Positions 9,037 through 17,784 of a DNA stretch of 64,000 bases are shown piece by piece. The first letter of the stretch is position 1; every line of letters begins with the position of its first letter. Location of the stretch: contig CADADA010000018.1 in assembly GCA_902786515.1 (NCBI GenBank), positions 1-64,000 on the forward strand. The letters run 5' to 3'. This DNA is from an uncultured Lachnospiraceae bacterium (GTDB lineage: Bacteria; Bacillota; Clostridia; Lachnospirales; Lachnospiraceae). Made by a program: the position numbers and the translations under genes. The notes below the pieces were generated by a model, which ran no database searches, had not been told where the DNA came from, and saw only the letters and a list, made by a program, of their open reading frames with translations.

Positions 9037-10347
9037 ATGATAATTGCTCATAATCTAATGTCAATGAACGCTCAGAAGAATCTTAATATTACCAATAAAG
9101 GAAAAGCGAAAGTATCGGAAAAACTTTCTTCAGGATACCGGATTAACAGAGCTGCGGATGATGCAGCGGGAGCAGCTATCTCTGAGAAAATGAGATGGCA
9201 GATTCGGGGACTGAATCAGGATGTGAGAAATGCAGAGGATGGTAAGTCCATGCTTGAGGTGGCGGATGGAGCCATGGGAGAGATACAGGATTTGCTTCAG
9301 CGTATGAATGAGCTTGTGATTCAGGCGGCAAATGATACAAATACTGCTGAAGACAGAAATGCCATAGACCGGGAGATTGGACAGCTAAAGAAGGAAATAA
9401 ACCAGATATCCAAGAACACGACATTTAATACCATACACGTATTAGATGTTCCGCAAATAGTGGATGTAGGTGGTGCGGATAGCAGTGATACCATGGATAA
9501 GCTTGTCAATGTACCGGGAATTGGTAACAGATATGCAAAAATATTGGATTTTTCAAATGTTGATTCGATTAATAAGGCTGATTTGATAGGAAAAGAATTT
9601 GAGGTATCCTGTAGTGCGAATTGTAGTCAGGTATTTAAGTTTTCATTTACAGATGATATTGCTACTACAGCAACAGTCACTAATCCGGGAAATTCTCATT
9701 CAGATCTCATAGTAAAGATTGGAATCAATGATCCGGGAATTACGAATGGTGGAGACATTGCAAATATTATCTATAATGCAGTAGCAGGCGTTCAGTCAGG
9801 ATTTGGTGCCAGTGGTACGTCGCCGGATATTTTGATAGGACATGCAAATGGTATTGCTAAGGATGGAAATTCGTTGATATTATATTCGCTTGGCGGTGGT
9901 CCGACTTACGCTCCGGGAATGGGAGAAGTGAGGACAGATGGATTGGTGAGTGATCAGGATTTGAATCTACAGGTTGGCTGTTTAGCGGGACAGTCTATTC
10001 CGGTGACATTAAAGACCATCAATTCAAAAACACTTGGAATCAACGGATTGCAGGTTGATACATTTGCACATGCGGGTCAGAGTGCAGAAAAGATACAGGC
10101 AGCTATAGATAAGGTGTCGGCACATCGTTCTTATTTTGGAGCGATTACGAATCGACTTGATTATGCTATTCAGGGTGTAGAGAATACGTCGGAAAACACT
10201 CAGGCAGCAGAGTCATTATTAAGAGATACAGATATGGCTGCGGCAATGGTTGAATATAGCACATTAAATATCGTATCACAGGCAGGGCAGTCGGTGCTTG
10301 CACAGGCAAATAGTATAAATCAGGGTGTGTTAAAATTGTTTGAGTAA
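9037..10347 (+). CDS. Flagellin with a central insertion domain
   Basis: Filament subunit of 436 residues. The N-terminal D0/D1 region (1-140) has KLSSGYRINRAADDAAGAAI. The C-terminal D1/D0 region (about 325-436) has ENTQAAESLLRDTDMAAAMV. Residues about 140-320 form a variable surface-exposed insertion not recognised as an enzyme. It contains GNRYAKILDFSNVD and two cysteines (VSCSANCSQ), unusual for an exported flagellin. GGGAGG precedes the ATG at 9037, and the sigma-28 promoter at 8953-8979 drives it. It differs clearly from the flagellins at 2 and 10938, so the filament could be composite or phase/condition dependent. Confidence 0.96.
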   Translation: MIIAHNLMSMNAQKNLNITNKGKAKVSEKLSSGYRINRAADDAAGAAISEKMRWQIRGLNQDVRNAEDGKSMLEVADGAMGEIQDLLQRMNELVIQAANDTNTAEDRNAIDREIGQLKKEINQISKNTTFNTIHVLDVPQIVDVGGADSSDTMDKLVNVPGIGNRYAKILDFSNVDSINKADLIGKEFEVSCSANCSQVFKFSFTDDIATTATVTNPGNSHSDLIVKIGINDPGITNGGDIANIIYNAVAGVQSGFGASGTSPDILIGHANGIAKDGNSLILYSLGGGPTYAPGMGEVRTDGLVSDQDLNLQVGCLAGQSIPVTLKTINSKTLGINGLQVDTFAHAGQSAEKIQAAIDKVSAHRSYFGAITNRLDYAIQGVENTSENTQAAESLLRDTDMAAAMVEYSTLNIVSQAGQSVLAQANSINQGVLKLFE

Positions 10348-10373
10348 AAAATATATAGAGAGAAGAGTAAAGA

Positions 10374-10763
10374 ATGGGATATGTACTGCAATTATATTGC
10401 AACAGATGTAATAAAGCAAAAGAATATAGACTTGGTCAGGGAATAAATGACAGAAAAATTGAAAACATACTCGAACATTTTGGACTCCCGGAGAGAAAAA
10501 GGATAAATGATATTCTTAAAATTTATGATACGGAAACAGTATGGAACTATCAGAAAGTTTTAGGGATATGCAGGAAATGTGGAGAAGTAGAGGATATTCC
10601 GAGATTACAGATTTTAAGGGAGAATGAAAAGACTGTAACGATAAAACCGTCGTGCAGATGTGGTGGAGTATATAGAGAGACAGATGGTATGGAAGAAGTT
10701 CAAGTACTGTGTCCAAGATGTCATTCTGTATTTACGAAGGAGATAAAAGGTATTTGGGATTAG
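10374..10763 (+). CDS. Small zinc-ribbon-like protein
   Basis: A 129-residue protein with four CxxC-type knuckles: CNRCNK near residue 9, CRKC near 65, CRCG near 93 and CPRC near 112. Two zinc-binding ribbons are likely. AGAGAAG precedes the ATG at 10374, 26 bp after the flagellin stop, so it may be cotranscribed with that flagellin. No catalytic motif or secretion signal is seen. Its stop codon is the first base triplet of a palindromic repeat. A role in flagellin expression or modification is only suggested by position. I do not recognise a named family. Confidence 0.7.
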   Translation: MGYVLQLYCNRCNKAKEYRLGQGINDRKIENILEHFGLPERKRINDILKIYDTETVWNYQKVLGICRKCGEVEDIPRLQILRENEKTVTIKPSCRCGGVYRETDGMEEVQVLCPRCHSVFTKEIKGIWD

Positions 10764-10923
10764 TACATCGAATAATAAATAACTGACACATTCACTTGAT
10801 AATTTTTCTAGTTTCTGTGTTGTCGTCAATCGACGTAGCCACCGCTACGCCTCATTCCTCCGTCTTGAAACTGAAAAATTTCTCGGCGTGAACTGTATCA
10901 GATACTTATTATTCGATGTACTA
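10761..10923. repeat. 163-bp MITE-like palindromic element
   Basis: The ends form an imperfect 26-bp inverted repeat: TAGTACATCGAATAATAA at 10761-10778 and its complement ending TTATTATTCGATGTACTA at 10906-10923. Inner segments also partly pair (AATTTTTCTAGTTTC with GAAACTGAAAAATTTC). The core, with a CAATCGACGTAGCCACCGC stretch, is more GC-rich than the flanks. It has no coding capacity. It overlaps the stop of the zinc-ribbon gene and ends 14 bp before the next flagellin, so it would put a long hairpin in or before that flagellin's 5' leader. No sigma-28 promoter is visible between the element and that gene. Confidence 0.75.
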
Positions 10924-10937
10924 GGAGAGGAAAGCCT

Positions 10938-12854
10938 ATGATTATTCAACATAATATGGCAGCAATCAACGGAATGAATCAGCTTGGTAAGCTGTCTGTA
11001 GGACAAACAAAGAGCAATGAAAAACTGAGCTCAGGATACAGAATTAACAGAGCTGCGGATGATGCGGCTGGGCTTGGAATTTCTGAAAAATTAAGGATAC
11101 AGATTAGAGGGCTCGGGAAGGCTTCAATGAATTCGCAGGATGGGATTTCTTATATACAGGTGGCAGAGGGGGCTTTGGGAGAAGTACATTCTTTGTTACA
11201 GAGAGCTAAAGAACTGGCGGTTCAGGGCGCAAATGATACTAACACATTTGAAGACAGAAGCGCGATTCAGGAGGAACTGAATGCCTTAAAGACAGAGATA
11301 GACAGGATTGCGGATGATACTGAATATAACACGATGAACGTGTTTTCGAGGAATGGTGCTTCGCCGCACATGTTTACGTCAAATCAGGTGACAGCGCCAT
11401 ACGGTGTTAATGTTAATGTCTCTTATACATTTGTTGACAGTAATGGAAATGTTGCACCTGTTTCGTCAAGTCAGGCAACAGGTAATGTTACAAGCTATGC
11501 CGGTTCTGATATGGCAGAATTTGTAAAGAAGGCAGCAGCAAATGCAGTCGATAAAATATCAGGTGCATATCCGGGAATGATTGCGGCAGCCTCTTCCTCA
11601 TTGATTAACATAGGTTTGGAATTTACAAACGTGGATGGAAGCGGGAATACGCTGGCAGTGGCATCACTTAGTATGGGTTCAAATGCGACATCTACGGCAA
11701 TGGCATATACGTTGAAGGTAGATACGTCAGATTATCCTATTGCATCATTTTCATCCATGACAGATGCGCAAAAGTCAGATTTAGCAGCGGTTATCGCTCA
11801 TGAGATGACACATTTGATTATGTACGATACCACGACGGATGGTATGTTAAATGGAAAGACCACCACATTGCCACTTTGGTTTGTTGAGGGTATGGCACAG
11901 ACTTCGAGTGGAGACAACGGATGGGTTTCGTATCAGATTAATCCGGGCTCAAGTGATAATGCTATAAAAAATTATATGTCTGCACTTACAGGGATGCCAT
12001 ATGGCGCGGGCTATCTTGCAACCATGTATATGGGACAGGCAGCAAGCGGACAGAGTACGGTAAGTTCAGCTAATATAAAGTCAGGTTTGAACAAGATATT
12101 GACTGATTTAGCAAATAAAAAGTCATTTGATGATGCTATAAAGGACAATACCGGATTTACCGGAATGTCAGACTTTGTGCAGAAGTTTACAGGTGGAGAT
12201 GCAGATGCCCTACAATTCGTTAAAGACCTTCTAAATGCTCGGGGAACAGGAGCCGGTTCTTTGCTTGCAGGAGATTTGAGCACATCGGAAACGGATGCGT
12301 TCGCACCTTCAGCATTATCGGGTTCGGCATCCAATTATGTAGTCAAGGATGATAATACAAAGTATACGAACTACTTTGGAACTGGATACACCCCACCGCA
12401 ACCTGGTAGTGGAGGTGGCGGAGGTAACCCGACACCACAGAATGACAGTGGAGAGGGATTACATCTTCAGGTAGGTGCATTAAGAGAACAGGGTATCTAT
12501 ATGGAACGATTCAACGTGTCAAGTGATGAACTGTTTTTGGGAAACAGTTATGATGTATCAAGTTATTATCTGGCAGGATTAACCATCAGCACCGTTGATG
12601 CAGCGATAGATAAAGTTTCGTCTGTACGTTCGTATTACGGGGCATTGCAGAATAGATTGGAGCATACGCTTGCTAATCTTGATAATACCGTGGAAAACTC
12701 GCAGGCGGCGGAATCAAGGATACGCGATACGGATATGGCTGCGGAAATGGTGGAAAATAGCAGGTATAATATATTGACACAAGTTGCGGAGTCGATATTG
12801 GCACAGTCGAATCATAGTAAGGATAAGGTTGTGGAGTTAATATCAGGACAGTAG
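10938..12854 (+). CDS. Flagellinolysin-type flagellin with metallopeptidase domain
   Basis: Flagellin of 638 residues with an enzymatic central domain. D0/D1 segments are at 1-140 (KLSSGYRINRAADDAAGLGI) and about 510-638 (ENSQAAESRIRDTDMAAEMV). The insertion at about 145-500 holds the zinc motif HEMTH at residues 288-292 (bases 11799-11813). It is followed by WFVEGMA with Glu317 as the expected third zinc ligand, a gluzincin arrangement. A Gly/Pro linker (PPQPGSGGGGGNP) joins the domain to the C-terminal half. Such flagellins are known as flagellinolysins and form proteolytic filaments in other Firmicutes. All three metal ligands and the catalytic Glu289 are present, so activity is expected. 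Start: AGGAGAGG before the ATG at 10938. Confidence 0.93.
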   Translation: MIIQHNMAAINGMNQLGKLSVGQTKSNEKLSSGYRINRAADDAAGLGISEKLRIQIRGLGKASMNSQDGISYIQVAEGALGEVHSLLQRAKELAVQGANDTNTFEDRSAIQEELNALKTEIDRIADDTEYNTMNVFSRNGASPHMFTSNQVTAPYGVNVNVSYTFVDSNGNVAPVSSSQATGNVTSYAGSDMAEFVKKAAANAVDKISGAYPGMIAAASSSLINIGLEFTNVDGSGNTLAVASLSMGSNATSTAMAYTLKVDTSDYPIASFSSMTDAQKSDLAAVIAHEMTHLIMYDTTTDGMLNGKTTTLPLWFVEGMAQTSSGDNGWVSYQINPGSSDNAIKNYMSALTGMPYGAGYLATMYMGQAASGQSTVSSANIKSGLNKILTDLANKKSFDDAIKDNTGFTGMSDFVQKFTGGDADALQFVKDLLNARGTGAGSLLAGDLSTSETDAFAPSALSGSASNYVVKDDNTKYTNYFGTGYTPPQPGSGGGGGNPTPQNDSGEGLHLQVGALREQGIYMERFNVSSDELFLGNSYDVSSYYLAGLTISTVDAAIDKVSSVRSYYGALQNRLEHTLANLDNTVENSQAAESRIRDTDMAAEMVENSRYNILTQVAESILAQSNHSKDKVVELISGQ

Positions 12855-12863
12855 AGAAAGGTA

Positions 12864-15257
12864 TTGGGTGCTAGTTTGGAATTTTCATTAGATTTTTTTA
12901 GGGATGAAGTTAGAAATGGGTTTTATATTCCTGGTGCTATCAAGCAGGCATGGGCTGCCTCTATGATGGTATTGGATGAAATAGATAAAATATGTAAAAA
13001 ATATGATATCACTTATTTTGCTGATTGGGGAACATTGCTTGGAGCCGTCAGACATGGTGGATTTATACCGTGGGATGATGATATAGATATCTGTATGAAG
13101 AGAGATGATTATGACAGGTTCAAAGAAGTAGCTGAAAAGGAGTTGCCTGAGAATTTTTGCCTCCACGATTATATGAGAAAGGATAATCACTGGCTTTTTC
13201 TTACCAGGGTAGTGAACCATAGACATATCTGTTTTGAAGAAGAGCACCTGCGAAAGTATCACAACTTTCCGTATCTAGCTTCTGTAGATATATTCGTATT
13301 GGATTATCTATATGATGATAAAGAAAAGGAGCACGCAAGATGTGAGGAGATAAAGTACCTGATTGCCCTTGCGGATTTGATCGTGGAAAAAAAGATTGAT
13401 AAATCTGTATTGGAGAAGGAACTAGGCAAGGTTGAATCACTTTACAATGTTAGCATAGATAGGGAACTTGATTCATTGGGATTAGGCAGAGTGCTGTATT
13501 CTTTGGCGGAGCAGCAGATGAGGAGGGTAAAAGCAGGGGAGTCGCATAATATGGGACAGATATTTCCTCACGTAATAAAGCAGGGATATGGATTTAGTGA
13601 TGAGGTGTATAAAAAGGTAGTAAAATTACCATTTGAATCGGGAAACATTCCTGTTCCGGCAGAGTACAATTATATTTTAAGATGGAAATATGGAAAATAT
13701 TTTCTAATTAATAAAAAGGGTGATGGACATCAATATCCTTATTTTGAACAACAAAAGAAGAATCTACAGGAAGTGGCAGATTTTGAATTACCTGAATTTT
13801 GTTTTAGTAAGAATATGTTAATTCGTGATACTAATGAACGTAAGGAAACTTTTAAGAAGGTAGTCAGAGATACAATTGAAGAATTGAATCGTTGTATTGA
13901 AGAATATGAGAAACAGATTCAAAATCAAGATATTAACAGTGCTATTAGAAACCTTCCGCAATGTCAGTCATTAGCGATAGAACTGGGAAATTATATAGAA
14001 AATATGATGTGCAGACATATTTCGGGATATCAGACTTGCATTACCAAATTAGAGCTGTTTTGTGAGAAGTTATTTTATCTTTACGATTATTTGAATAATA
14101 AAATTGATAAATGCAAAGAGGTATATTTGGAAGAAAAATATCTGTCTCTTGAACAGGAACTAAAAGTTTCATTAAAGGGAATAGAAGAAGAGATTAAGTC
14201 ATCTGTTTTGGAAAAACGTTTAATTGCTTTCTTACCAGATAATCCGGATAACTGGAAAGAGATGGAGAGGCTTTATAACACATACCTGAAAGAAGAAAAT
14301 ACAGATATTATGGTGATTCCACTACCACTATTTGCAAAAAGTCCGTATGGAGAGGTTATATTTGATAATGCTGATATGAATTTTACAGGTAATTACCCTG
14401 ACGAATTGAATCTTATACCATGGGATGATATTGATATCAGTATGTATGAATTTGATACCATCGTTATTCAAAATCAGTATGATAATGAAAATGGGTATCT
14501 CACGGTTCCACCTATATATTATGCAAAACGACTTAGGAATTATACAAAGTGTCTGATTTACCTTATGAAGGATGGAGTAGATGATTTTTGCATAGAAGAT
14601 ACATCGTCAATATATGGACTTAAGTATAGGTTAAGGGTTCCGGCTGCAATGTATGCTGATAAGATTATCATCCATTCAGAAAAGATGAAAGCATTATATG
14701 AGGATTATCTGACAGAGTTTGCAGGTGAGGATACAAGAGATATATGGCGAGAAAAATTTGTGGTCTTAAAAAATCAGAACAATATTTTGCAAAAAGAATA
14801 TGGCGAAAAAAAAGTATTGTTATATTGCATAGGAGAGGATCAATTTGCATTTGATGAAAAGATAGGTCTTCGTAAGATAGAAGAAAGATTTTCTATTATT
14901 GATAAGATACAGGACTTGGAAATGTATGTGTATTTATACCCGAAAAATATAGATGATTGGGAGGGGATAAGTGGGGATATAAAGGAACGATTAAAGGAAC
15001 TAATGGCAGGATATAAGGTGTTCGTTCATAATGATGAGTTATGGAAAAAGGTTGATATAAGCGAAATATGTGAATATTATGGAACACCATCACCTATTGC
15101 ATTGAAGTTGATTGAGAATGAAAAAAAGGTTGTGTTTCATGCTAAATCGAGAGAATTTTGCGATTTATATTATAGGGGAGATGCATATTTATGGGGAGAA
15201 TATTTGGGATTAAAAATCGCTCCGGAGTATTTAAAAGAATTTGCACAAATCAAATAA
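12864..15257 (+). CDS. LicD-family phosphotransferase fused to a large C-terminal region
   Basis: Residues about 35-300 are a LicD domain with WGTLLGAVRHGG at 55-66 and the metal-binding PWDDDID at 69-75. LicD proteins are nucleotidyltransferase-fold enzymes that move phosphocholine or, in the related fukutin/FKRP proteins, ribitol phosphate from a CDP donor to glycans. Residues about 320-450 are charged helices. Residues 465-797 look like an additional alpha/beta domain that I cannot name, possibly GT-B-like. It directly precedes an epimerase homologue, a TarI/IspD-type CDP-transferase and a TarJ-like dehydrogenase, which would make a CDP-polyol donor. The donor is thus more likely CDP-ribitol or similar than CDP-choline (inference). 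The TTG start at 12864 sits very close to AAAGG, so the exact start is uncertain. Confidence 0.82.
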   Translation: MGASLEFSLDFFRDEVRNGFYIPGAIKQAWAASMMVLDEIDKICKKYDITYFADWGTLLGAVRHGGFIPWDDDIDICMKRDDYDRFKEVAEKELPENFCLHDYMRKDNHWLFLTRVVNHRHICFEEEHLRKYHNFPYLASVDIFVLDYLYDDKEKEHARCEEIKYLIALADLIVEKKIDKSVLEKELGKVESLYNVSIDRELDSLGLGRVLYSLAEQQMRRVKAGESHNMGQIFPHVIKQGYGFSDEVYKKVVKLPFESGNIPVPAEYNYILRWKYGKYFLINKKGDGHQYPYFEQQKKNLQEVADFELPEFCFSKNMLIRDTNERKETFKKVVRDTIEELNRCIEEYEKQIQNQDINSAIRNLPQCQSLAIELGNYIENMMCRHISGYQTCITKLELFCEKLFYLYDYLNNKIDKCKEVYLEEKYLSLEQELKVSLKGIEEEIKSSVLEKRLIAFLPDNPDNWKEMERLYNTYLKEENTDIMVIPLPLFAKSPYGEVIFDNADMNFTGNYPDELNLIPWDDIDISMYEFDTIVIQNQYDNENGYLTVPPIYYAKRLRNYTKCLIYLMKDGVDDFCIEDTSSIYGLKYRLRVPAAMYADKIIIHSEKMKALYEDYLTEFAGEDTRDIWREKFVVLKNQNNILQKEYGEKKVLLYCIGEDQFAFDEKIGLRKIEERFSIIDKIQDLEMYVYLYPKNIDDWEGISGDIKERLKELMAGYKVFVHNDELWKKVDISEICEYYGTPSPIALKLIENEKKVVFHAKSREFCDLYYRGDAYLWGEYLGLKIAPEYLKEFAQIK

Positions 15258-15283
15258 AATATTTGTGATGAAAGAAGGATAAA

Positions 15284-15943
15284 ATGACATATGAATTAAA
15301 TGCTTCAATGATGTGCGCAAATTACAGGCATCTTGAAGAAGAAGTAAAACAATTAGAAAGAGCTGGTATTGACTCATTTCACATTGATATAATGGATGGA
15401 AGGTATGTTCCAAATTTTGCCATGTCATTAAACGATATGGTGTGTATTTCAAAGCTTGCGAGTAAGCCGTTGGACGTACATTTAATGATTGAACATCCAA
15501 GGAATCATATTAATATGTTTTTGAACAATTTGAAAAAAGGTGATACAGTTTATATTCACCCGGAAGCAGAATATCATCCATCTGCGACTTTACAGATGAT
15601 TATTGATGCCGGAATGATTCCGGGGATTGCTATTAATCCGGGAACAAGTGTTGAGACTGTGTATGAAATGCTTAGGATTGTGGATAAGGTACTGGTTATG
15701 TCTGTGAATCCGGGAAGTGCAGGACAGATGTATCTGCCATATGTAGGACATAAGATAACTAAGCTTTTAGAATTAAAAAAAGAGATGAATTATAAGCTGT
15801 ATTGGGATGGAGCATGTTCTATGGATAAAATTTTACGTTATGCGCCTGTTGGAATGGATGGTTTTGTTTTGGGAACAACAATACTTTTTGGAAAAGACGA
15901 GTCATATTATGATATAATAAAAGACCTAAGAAAACGTGTATAA
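15284..15943 (+). CDS. Ribulose-phosphate 3-epimerase homologue
   Basis: TIM-barrel protein of 219 residues of the Ribul_P_3_epim family. Family features include a start NASMMCANY, then HIDIMDGRYVPNF with the metal-binding His/Asp pair near residue 31-35. DVHLMIEHP near 63 and VNPGSAGQ near 143 follow. It is somewhat divergent from housekeeping Rpe (DGACS replaces the usual DGG near 171). Lying between a LicD-family gene and TarI/TarJ-like genes, it probably interconverts pentulose phosphates feeding a CDP-pentitol. It may also be a specialised epimerase of an unknown sugar phosphate. AGAAGGAT precedes the ATG. Confidence 0.85.
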   Translation: MTYELNASMMCANYRHLEEEVKQLERAGIDSFHIDIMDGRYVPNFAMSLNDMVCISKLASKPLDVHLMIEHPRNHINMFLNNLKKGDTVYIHPEAEYHPSATLQMIIDAGMIPGIAINPGTSVETVYEMLRIVDKVLVMSVNPGSAGQMYLPYVGHKITKLLELKKEMNYKLYWDGACSMDKILRYAPVGMDGFVLGTTILFGKDESYYDIIKDLRKRV

Positions 15944-15994
15944 ATATATCTCATATGCAGGATATTTGAAAGTGCACTTTATAGGAGAGACAAA

Positions 15995-16696
15995 ATGGTA
16001 ATAGCATTGATTTTAGCGGGAGGAACAGGAACCAGACTTGGAGGAGATATTCCGAAACAGTATATAGAAGTAAATGGAAAACCGATTATATCGTATTGTT
16101 TACAGACAATAATGGAATGTAACGAGATAGATGGTGTGTGGATTGTCGCTTCAAAGGAATGGCAGTATGATATTAAAAAACTGGTTGATCGCTATGATGA
16201 GAAAAATAAATTCAAAGGTTTTTCAGAACCTGGAAGTAGTAGACAGATGTCAATTTATAATGGCTTAAGTGATATGAGTGGGGTGTGTGGCGAAGCTGAT
16301 TATATACTTATACATGATGCGGCAAGACCGCTATTAAAAGAGAGACAGATAGTGGAATTGTGCAAAGTTGTACAGAATCACGACGGAGTGTTGCCAGTGC
16401 TTCCGATGAAAGACACCATATATTATTCTGATAATGCTATAAATGTTTCTAAGCTGCTTAAAAGGTCATGTTTATATGCGGGACAGGCTCCGGAAATATT
16501 TGCATATGGAAAATATCTGCGTGCCAATGAATTATTGAAAGAAAAAATTCAAGATATTAATGGGTCTACGGAACCGGCGATTATGGCGGGTATGGATATA
16601 GTGATGGTGCAGGGGGATGAGAATAACTTTAAAGTAACCACGTTACAAGACTTAAGAAGATTTGAGCAGATGATGAGAGAGGAAGACAGTTTATGA
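15995..16696 (+). CDS. IspD/TarI-type cytidylyltransferase
   Basis: GT-A-like nucleotidyltransferase of 233 residues with LAGGTGTRLG at 7-16, PKQY at 20-23 and HDAARPLL near 106. These are the hallmarks of the IspD/TarI family. IspD makes CDP-methylerythritol for isoprenoids; TarI makes CDP-ribitol for wall or surface polymers. The next gene overlaps by 4 bp and is a TarJ-like dehydrogenase, the usual partner of TarI. The preceding genes are a pentulose epimerase homologue and a LicD-family transferase. The CDP-ribitol (or related CDP-polyol) function is therefore favoured over IspD. GGAGAG precedes the ATG at 15995. Confidence 0.85.
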   Translation: MVIALILAGGTGTRLGGDIPKQYIEVNGKPIISYCLQTIMECNEIDGVWIVASKEWQYDIKKLVDRYDEKNKFKGFSEPGSSRQMSIYNGLSDMSGVCGEADYILIHDAARPLLKERQIVELCKVVQNHDGVLPVLPMKDTIYYSDNAINVSKLLKRSCLYAGQAPEIFAYGKYLRANELLKEKIQDINGSTEPAIMAGMDIVMVQGDENNFKVTTLQDLRRFEQMMREEDSL

Positions 16697-17760
16697 GAGC
16701 ATGGATACTGAGAGACATAGGCAAGATAGAATATACGTGTGATGAGCCTGTACCGGATTTTGAGAAAGATGAGGTTTTAGTAAGGGTTAAGGCAGCAGGG
16801 ATTTGTGGTTCGGATATTCCACGGGTATATGAGACAGGTGCTCATCGGATGCCGTTGATTATAGGACATGAGTTTTCAGGCATTGTAGAGAGAATAGGAA
16901 GCAATGTGGATGAAAAATGGGATAAAAAGCGTGTAGGAATATTTCCGTTGATACCATGCAGAAAATGTCCTTCATGTGTGAAAAAACAATATGAAATGTG
17001 TAGACAATATAATTATCTTGGCTCCAGAACAAACGGTGGTTTTGAAGATTATGTTGCCGTTCCGGCAAAGAATCTGATAGAATTACCGGAAGAAGTGGGT
17101 TATGAACAGGCTGCTATGTTAGAGCCGATGTCGGTAGCTGTACATGCAATCAGAAGATGCGATTTAAATAAAGATATGACAGTAGTTGTCAGCGGAATGG
17201 GAACTATCGGACAGTTTGTGGTTATGTTTTTACGAGAGCATGGAATTAAGAATGTGTTTGCACTTGGAAATAAACTGATTCAGAAGAAAGTCGCATTAAG
17301 TATGGGGTTGGATGAAAATAATTATTATGATATAAAAAACGGAAAAGCAGAGGATTGGATTTTGTCTGCAACGTCAGGCAGAGGAGCAGATGTATATTTT
17401 GAATGTGTAGGGAAAAATGAATCCGTTACTACCGGAATTGAATGTATTATACCGGGAGGTCAGATTTGTTTAATTGGAAATCCGGCGACAGATATCTGTC
17501 TTGAGAAAAATACTTACCAGCACATTTTAAGAAAACAGCTAATTCTAAGAGGAGCATGGAATTCTTCGTTTTTGGGAGATAGTGATTTACAATCCGGTAA
17601 TGATGATTGGAATTATGTGGTTCGTTGTTTGAAAGAGAGAAAGATTTTACCTCAAAAGGTAATTACTCATCGCTATGAACTAAGTCAGATGGAAGAGGGA
17701 TTAAAGCTGATGAGGGATAAGACAGAAGAATATGTAAAAGTAATGATGATATTAGAATAG
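16693..17760 (+). CDS. Zinc medium-chain dehydrogenase (TarJ-like)
   Basis: A 355-residue MDR/alcohol-dehydrogenase-type oxidoreductase. The catalytic zinc region has GICGSD with Cys38 and GHE with His59-Glu60. The structural zinc cysteines are at 89, 92, 95 and 103. A nucleotide-binding segment (VVVSGMGTIGQFV near 167) follows. TarJ reduces ribulose-5-phosphate to ribitol-5-phosphate with NADPH. The 4-bp ATGA overlap with the cytidylyltransferase gene indicates the same pairing. Other polyol dehydrogenases share this fold, so the exact substrate is inferred from context. Confidence 0.82.
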   Translation: MRAWILRDIGKIEYTCDEPVPDFEKDEVLVRVKAAGICGSDIPRVYETGAHRMPLIIGHEFSGIVERIGSNVDEKWDKKRVGIFPLIPCRKCPSCVKKQYEMCRQYNYLGSRTNGGFEDYVAVPAKNLIELPEEVGYEQAAMLEPMSVAVHAIRRCDLNKDMTVVVSGMGTIGQFVVMFLREHGIKNVFALGNKLIQKKVALSMGLDENNYYDIKNGKAEDWILSATSGRGADVYFECVGKNESVTTGIECIIPGGQICLIGNPATDICLEKNTYQHILRKQLILRGAWNSSFLGDSDLQSGNDDWNYVVRCLKERKILPQKVITHRYELSQMEEGLKLMRDKTEEYVKVMMILE

Positions 17761-17784
17761 CAGAGTAGTTTGGGAGGTCAGTGG

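Noticed and set aside
12011..12334. 107-codon minus-strand frame in the flagellinolysin gene
   Set aside because: Shadow of the peptidase insertion. The plus-strand frame has an intact zinc motif and continuous flagellin ends.
15995..16696. Housekeeping ispD
   Set aside because: Sequence alone allows it, but the 4-bp overlap with a TarJ-like dehydrogenase and the LicD/epimerase neighbours favour a CDP-polyol role.
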